This document shows, one piece after another, positions 62,398 to 64,000 of a stretch of 64,000 bases of DNA. This DNA comes from Nannocystis pusilla (GTDB taxonomy: Bacteria > Myxococcota_A > Polyangia > Nannocystales > Nannocystaceae): positions 6,549,168 to 6,613,167 of the forward strand of contig NZ_JAPNKE010000002.1 of NCBI RefSeq assembly GCF_026626665.1, in the 5' to 3' direction. The notes below the pieces were generated by a model, which did not search any database, had not been told where the DNA came from, and was given only the letters and a program-made list of their open reading frames with translations. The position numbers and the translations under genes were made by a program. The stretch's first letter is position 1; every line of letters starts with the position of its first letter.

Positions 62398-63357
62398 ATG
62401 CGTCCCATTGGCTTACTGCTGTGCGTCTCGGCCTGCACCCTCGACAACCCGGCCTTCACCGTCAGCGACACCGAAGTCGGCAGCGCCAGCTCCGCCGCGA
62501 GCGCCGACCCGACGCGGCCGACGACCACGACGAGCGCATCGACCACCACGAGCACCGACCCGGACCCGACCGGCTCGACCACCAGCCCGGCCACCACCGC
62601 GAACGTCAGCGACAGCGACGTCACCACTGACCCGCCGGCGACCTCGAGCTCCACCACCGACGCGACCACGACCACCACCGACCCGCAGCCGATGACCACC
62701 GTCACCAGCGACACCGGGGACCCGGTGGCGTGCGGCAGCATCGACGTGACGGGACCGCAGCTCCCGCTCCTGCTCGCCGAGGACAACGCGTCGCCCCCCG
62801 CCGCCGAATGCATGGCCTGGCAGGGCAAGGATTACTCCGGCCGGCTCGAGGCCACCCCCGCCGGCTTCAAGCTGGTGGAGACCGAGGACTGCCCGTCGAG
62901 CGAGGTGCCGGGCCAGGGCTTCGTGTTCCCGCTCTCGCTGGGACTGGAACCTCCGGCGCACAACTTCGAGTGCGTCAAGCTCCGCTTCGCCATTCACCAG
63001 GGCACCGAAGACTGCCTGGTCACCGGCCTCACGGTCGCGCACGCCGGCGTGCCCGTCATCACCGCCAGCTTCGGCCAGACCCTGTACGACCCCAACATGC
63101 CGTACCAGGTCGGCTTCAAGCCGACCGGCATGTGCGGGAGCTGCCCGGACTGCTGCGCCCCGGAGCCCGACCCCGACGTCTACACCTTCGAGCTGGACAA
63201 CAAGCCGATCGCCCAGGGCGAGCAGCTGCAGTTCCTGGTCGAGGGCAAAAAGCACCTGTTCCGCAACCTGCGCTCGCACATCCACTCGCCCGAGTGCCAG
63301 CAGCTCGGCCCGCCCGAGTGGCTGCACTTCGACTGGGTGGTCCTCCGCCTCGACTGA
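62398..63357 (+). CDS. Thr-rich lipoprotein with unknown C-terminal domain
   Basis: A 319-residue protein from ATG 62398: MRPIGLLLCVSACTLDNPAF, lipoprotein signal with lipobox VSAC. A linker of about 85 residues dominated by Thr/Ser follows. The C-terminal domain (about 112-319) has conserved-looking Cys and aromatic positions: AECMAWQGKDYSGRLEATP, HNFECVKLRFAIHQGTEDCLVTGLTV, CGSCPDCCAPEPDP and EWLHFDWVVLRLD. It is probably a beta-sandwich. Function unknown; surface exposed by inference. It follows the three-hairpin region. Confidence 0.8.
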   Translation: MRPIGLLLCVSACTLDNPAFTVSDTEVGSASSAASADPTRPTTTTSASTTTSTDPDPTGSTTSPATTANVSDSDVTTDPPATSSSTTDATTTTTDPQPMTTVTSDTGDPVACGSIDVTGPQLPLLLAEDNASPPAAECMAWQGKDYSGRLEATPAGFKLVETEDCPSSEVPGQGFVFPLSLGLEPPAHNFECVKLRFAIHQGTEDCLVTGLTVAHAGVPVITASFGQTLYDPNMPYQVGFKPTGMCGSCPDCCAPEPDPDVYTFELDNKPIAQGEQLQFLVEGKKHLFRNLRSHIHSPECQQLGPPEWLHFDWVVLRLD

Positions 63358-63419
63358 GCCGACGACCGCGGGCGATCGCAGCGCCGCGGATCGTCGGATG
63401 CACTTCGAGCCGGCGCGCC

Positions 63420-64000
63420 TCAATCGATCGGGTGCATCGCCCCGCGGATCGTCTGGTGCACCACCTGCGCGCCGACCTCGAGCCGGCGAGCGATGTCCTC
63501 CATCACGTGGAGCTCCTCCTCGCTGACCGAGCCGTCGGCGGCGGCGACGATCGTGAGGTGCTGGATCAGCTGGGCGCGGTTGCGCAGCGGCACCTCGAGG
63601 GCGGCCTGGATCCGCCCGTCCAGGTCGCCGAGCAGCTTGGGCACGTCGGTCGGCTCGTCGGCGTGGTCCGAGCCGAGCAGGCGCCCGAGCGCCTCGAGCT
63701 CGGAGGCCTCGACCCCGCCCGACGCGGCCGCCACCGCCAGCCCCGCGGTGTACAGCAGCCGCCGCAGCGTGTCCGAGGTCTGGTTCTTCTCCTCGAGGTA
63801 CGACGGCTCCATCAGCTGCAGGTCGCGCTCGATCACCTGCTCGACGTCCTCGAGCGCCCACGCGCTGTCGGTGCTGCGGCCCAGCGCCTCGAGGTACGGC
63901 TCCGAGCGGCTGAACGCCCACACCGCGCGCACGCGCACCGGGTTGTACGGGTGCGTGCTGAAGCAGTCGAGCGTGTCCTCGTCGTACTCCTTCTCGCGCG
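63420..64000 (-). CDS. C-terminal part of an M48-like metalloprotease with TerB-like domain, cut by window end
   Basis: The frame is open to the window edge, so the N-terminus (and any HExxH) is missing. The first visible residues, DEDTLDCFSTHPYNPVRVRAVWAFSRSEPYL, match the C-terminal THPxxxxR...A helix typical of M48 peptidases. From about residue 75 of the visible part a TerB-like helical domain follows (RRLLYTAGLAVAAASGGVEASELEALGRLLG and IVAAADGSVSEEELHVMEDIARRL, with ADGxxxxEE). The M48-TerB combination is inferred because the peptidase core lies outside the window. Confidence 0.65.
   Translation of the reverse strand, partial: REKEYDEDTLDCFSTHPYNPVRVRAVWAFSRSEPYLEALGRSTDSAWALEDVEQVIERDLQLMEPSYLEEKNQTSDTLRRLLYTAGLAVAAASGGVEASELEALGRLLGSDHADEPTDVPKLLGDLDGRIQAALEVPLRNRAQLIQHLTIVAAADGSVSEEELHVMEDIARRLEVGAQVVHQTIRGAMHPID

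Overview
The window is very GC-rich DNA from a predatory-type myxobacterium. It is most likely a member of the Nannocystineae (Nannocystis-like). The evidence is the density of hybrid histidine kinases, two Ser/Thr kinases with TPR tails, an MglA-like GTPase, a MYXO-CTERM-type C-terminus, and many lipoproteins with Thr/Ser-rich linkers and Cys-rich domains. No rRNA, tRNA, insertion sequence, phage module or CRISPR array was recognised.

Layout. Positions 1-2.8 kb hold surface lipoproteins (Cys-rich, Sel1-repeat). Positions 3.6-24.7 kb are a signalling island. It contains a 2,086-residue sensor kinase with eleven near-identical 92-residue HAMP-type repeats, GAF, kinase core and three receivers; a REC-kinase-REC protein; an HTH-REC regulator; a PAS kinase; a primary-like sigma factor; KaiC and KaiB; a PAS-PAS hybrid kinase; a small kinase; a membrane protein; and another PAS hybrid kinase. 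Several of these form close-spaced operons (kaiC/kaiB share an ATGA overlap), and together they look like one stress- or time-integrating phosphorelay network. Positions 24.9-33 kb hold a WD40-like protein, secreted or lipoproteins, an (alpha/alpha)-barrel protein and a PIMT-erythromycin esterase fusion. Positions 33-46 kb hold two Ser/Thr kinases, a tandem pair of secreted paralogues with duplicated promoters, a PL7 alginate lyase lipoprotein and an ECF sigma factor divergent from one kinase. Positions 46-50 kb hold a trypsin-like protease facing an uncharacterised three-gene group; three of these transcription starts share a promoter or operator motif. Positions 50-64 kb hold a split CoA-transferase pair, a class 1 isoprenoid-fold enzyme, an eCIS-core (DUF4157)/metallopeptidase locus, an RCC1-like lipoprotein plus MglA-like GTPase, a thioesterase, a VOC protein plus sigma factor, and an M48/TerB-type protein cut by the window end.

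Two features run through the whole window. First, short hairpins with TGTCC/GGACA-type arms sit mostly just after stop codons, between convergent genes or in arrays (eight units of about 42 bp at 20.27-20.57 kb). They look like a REP-like or terminator family. Second, about eighteen otherwise well-conserved genes are broken by single-base frameshifts, nearly all restored by adding one G or C to a G/C run. This points to homopolymer under-calling in the assembly, so I annotate such loci as single genes and mark the break.
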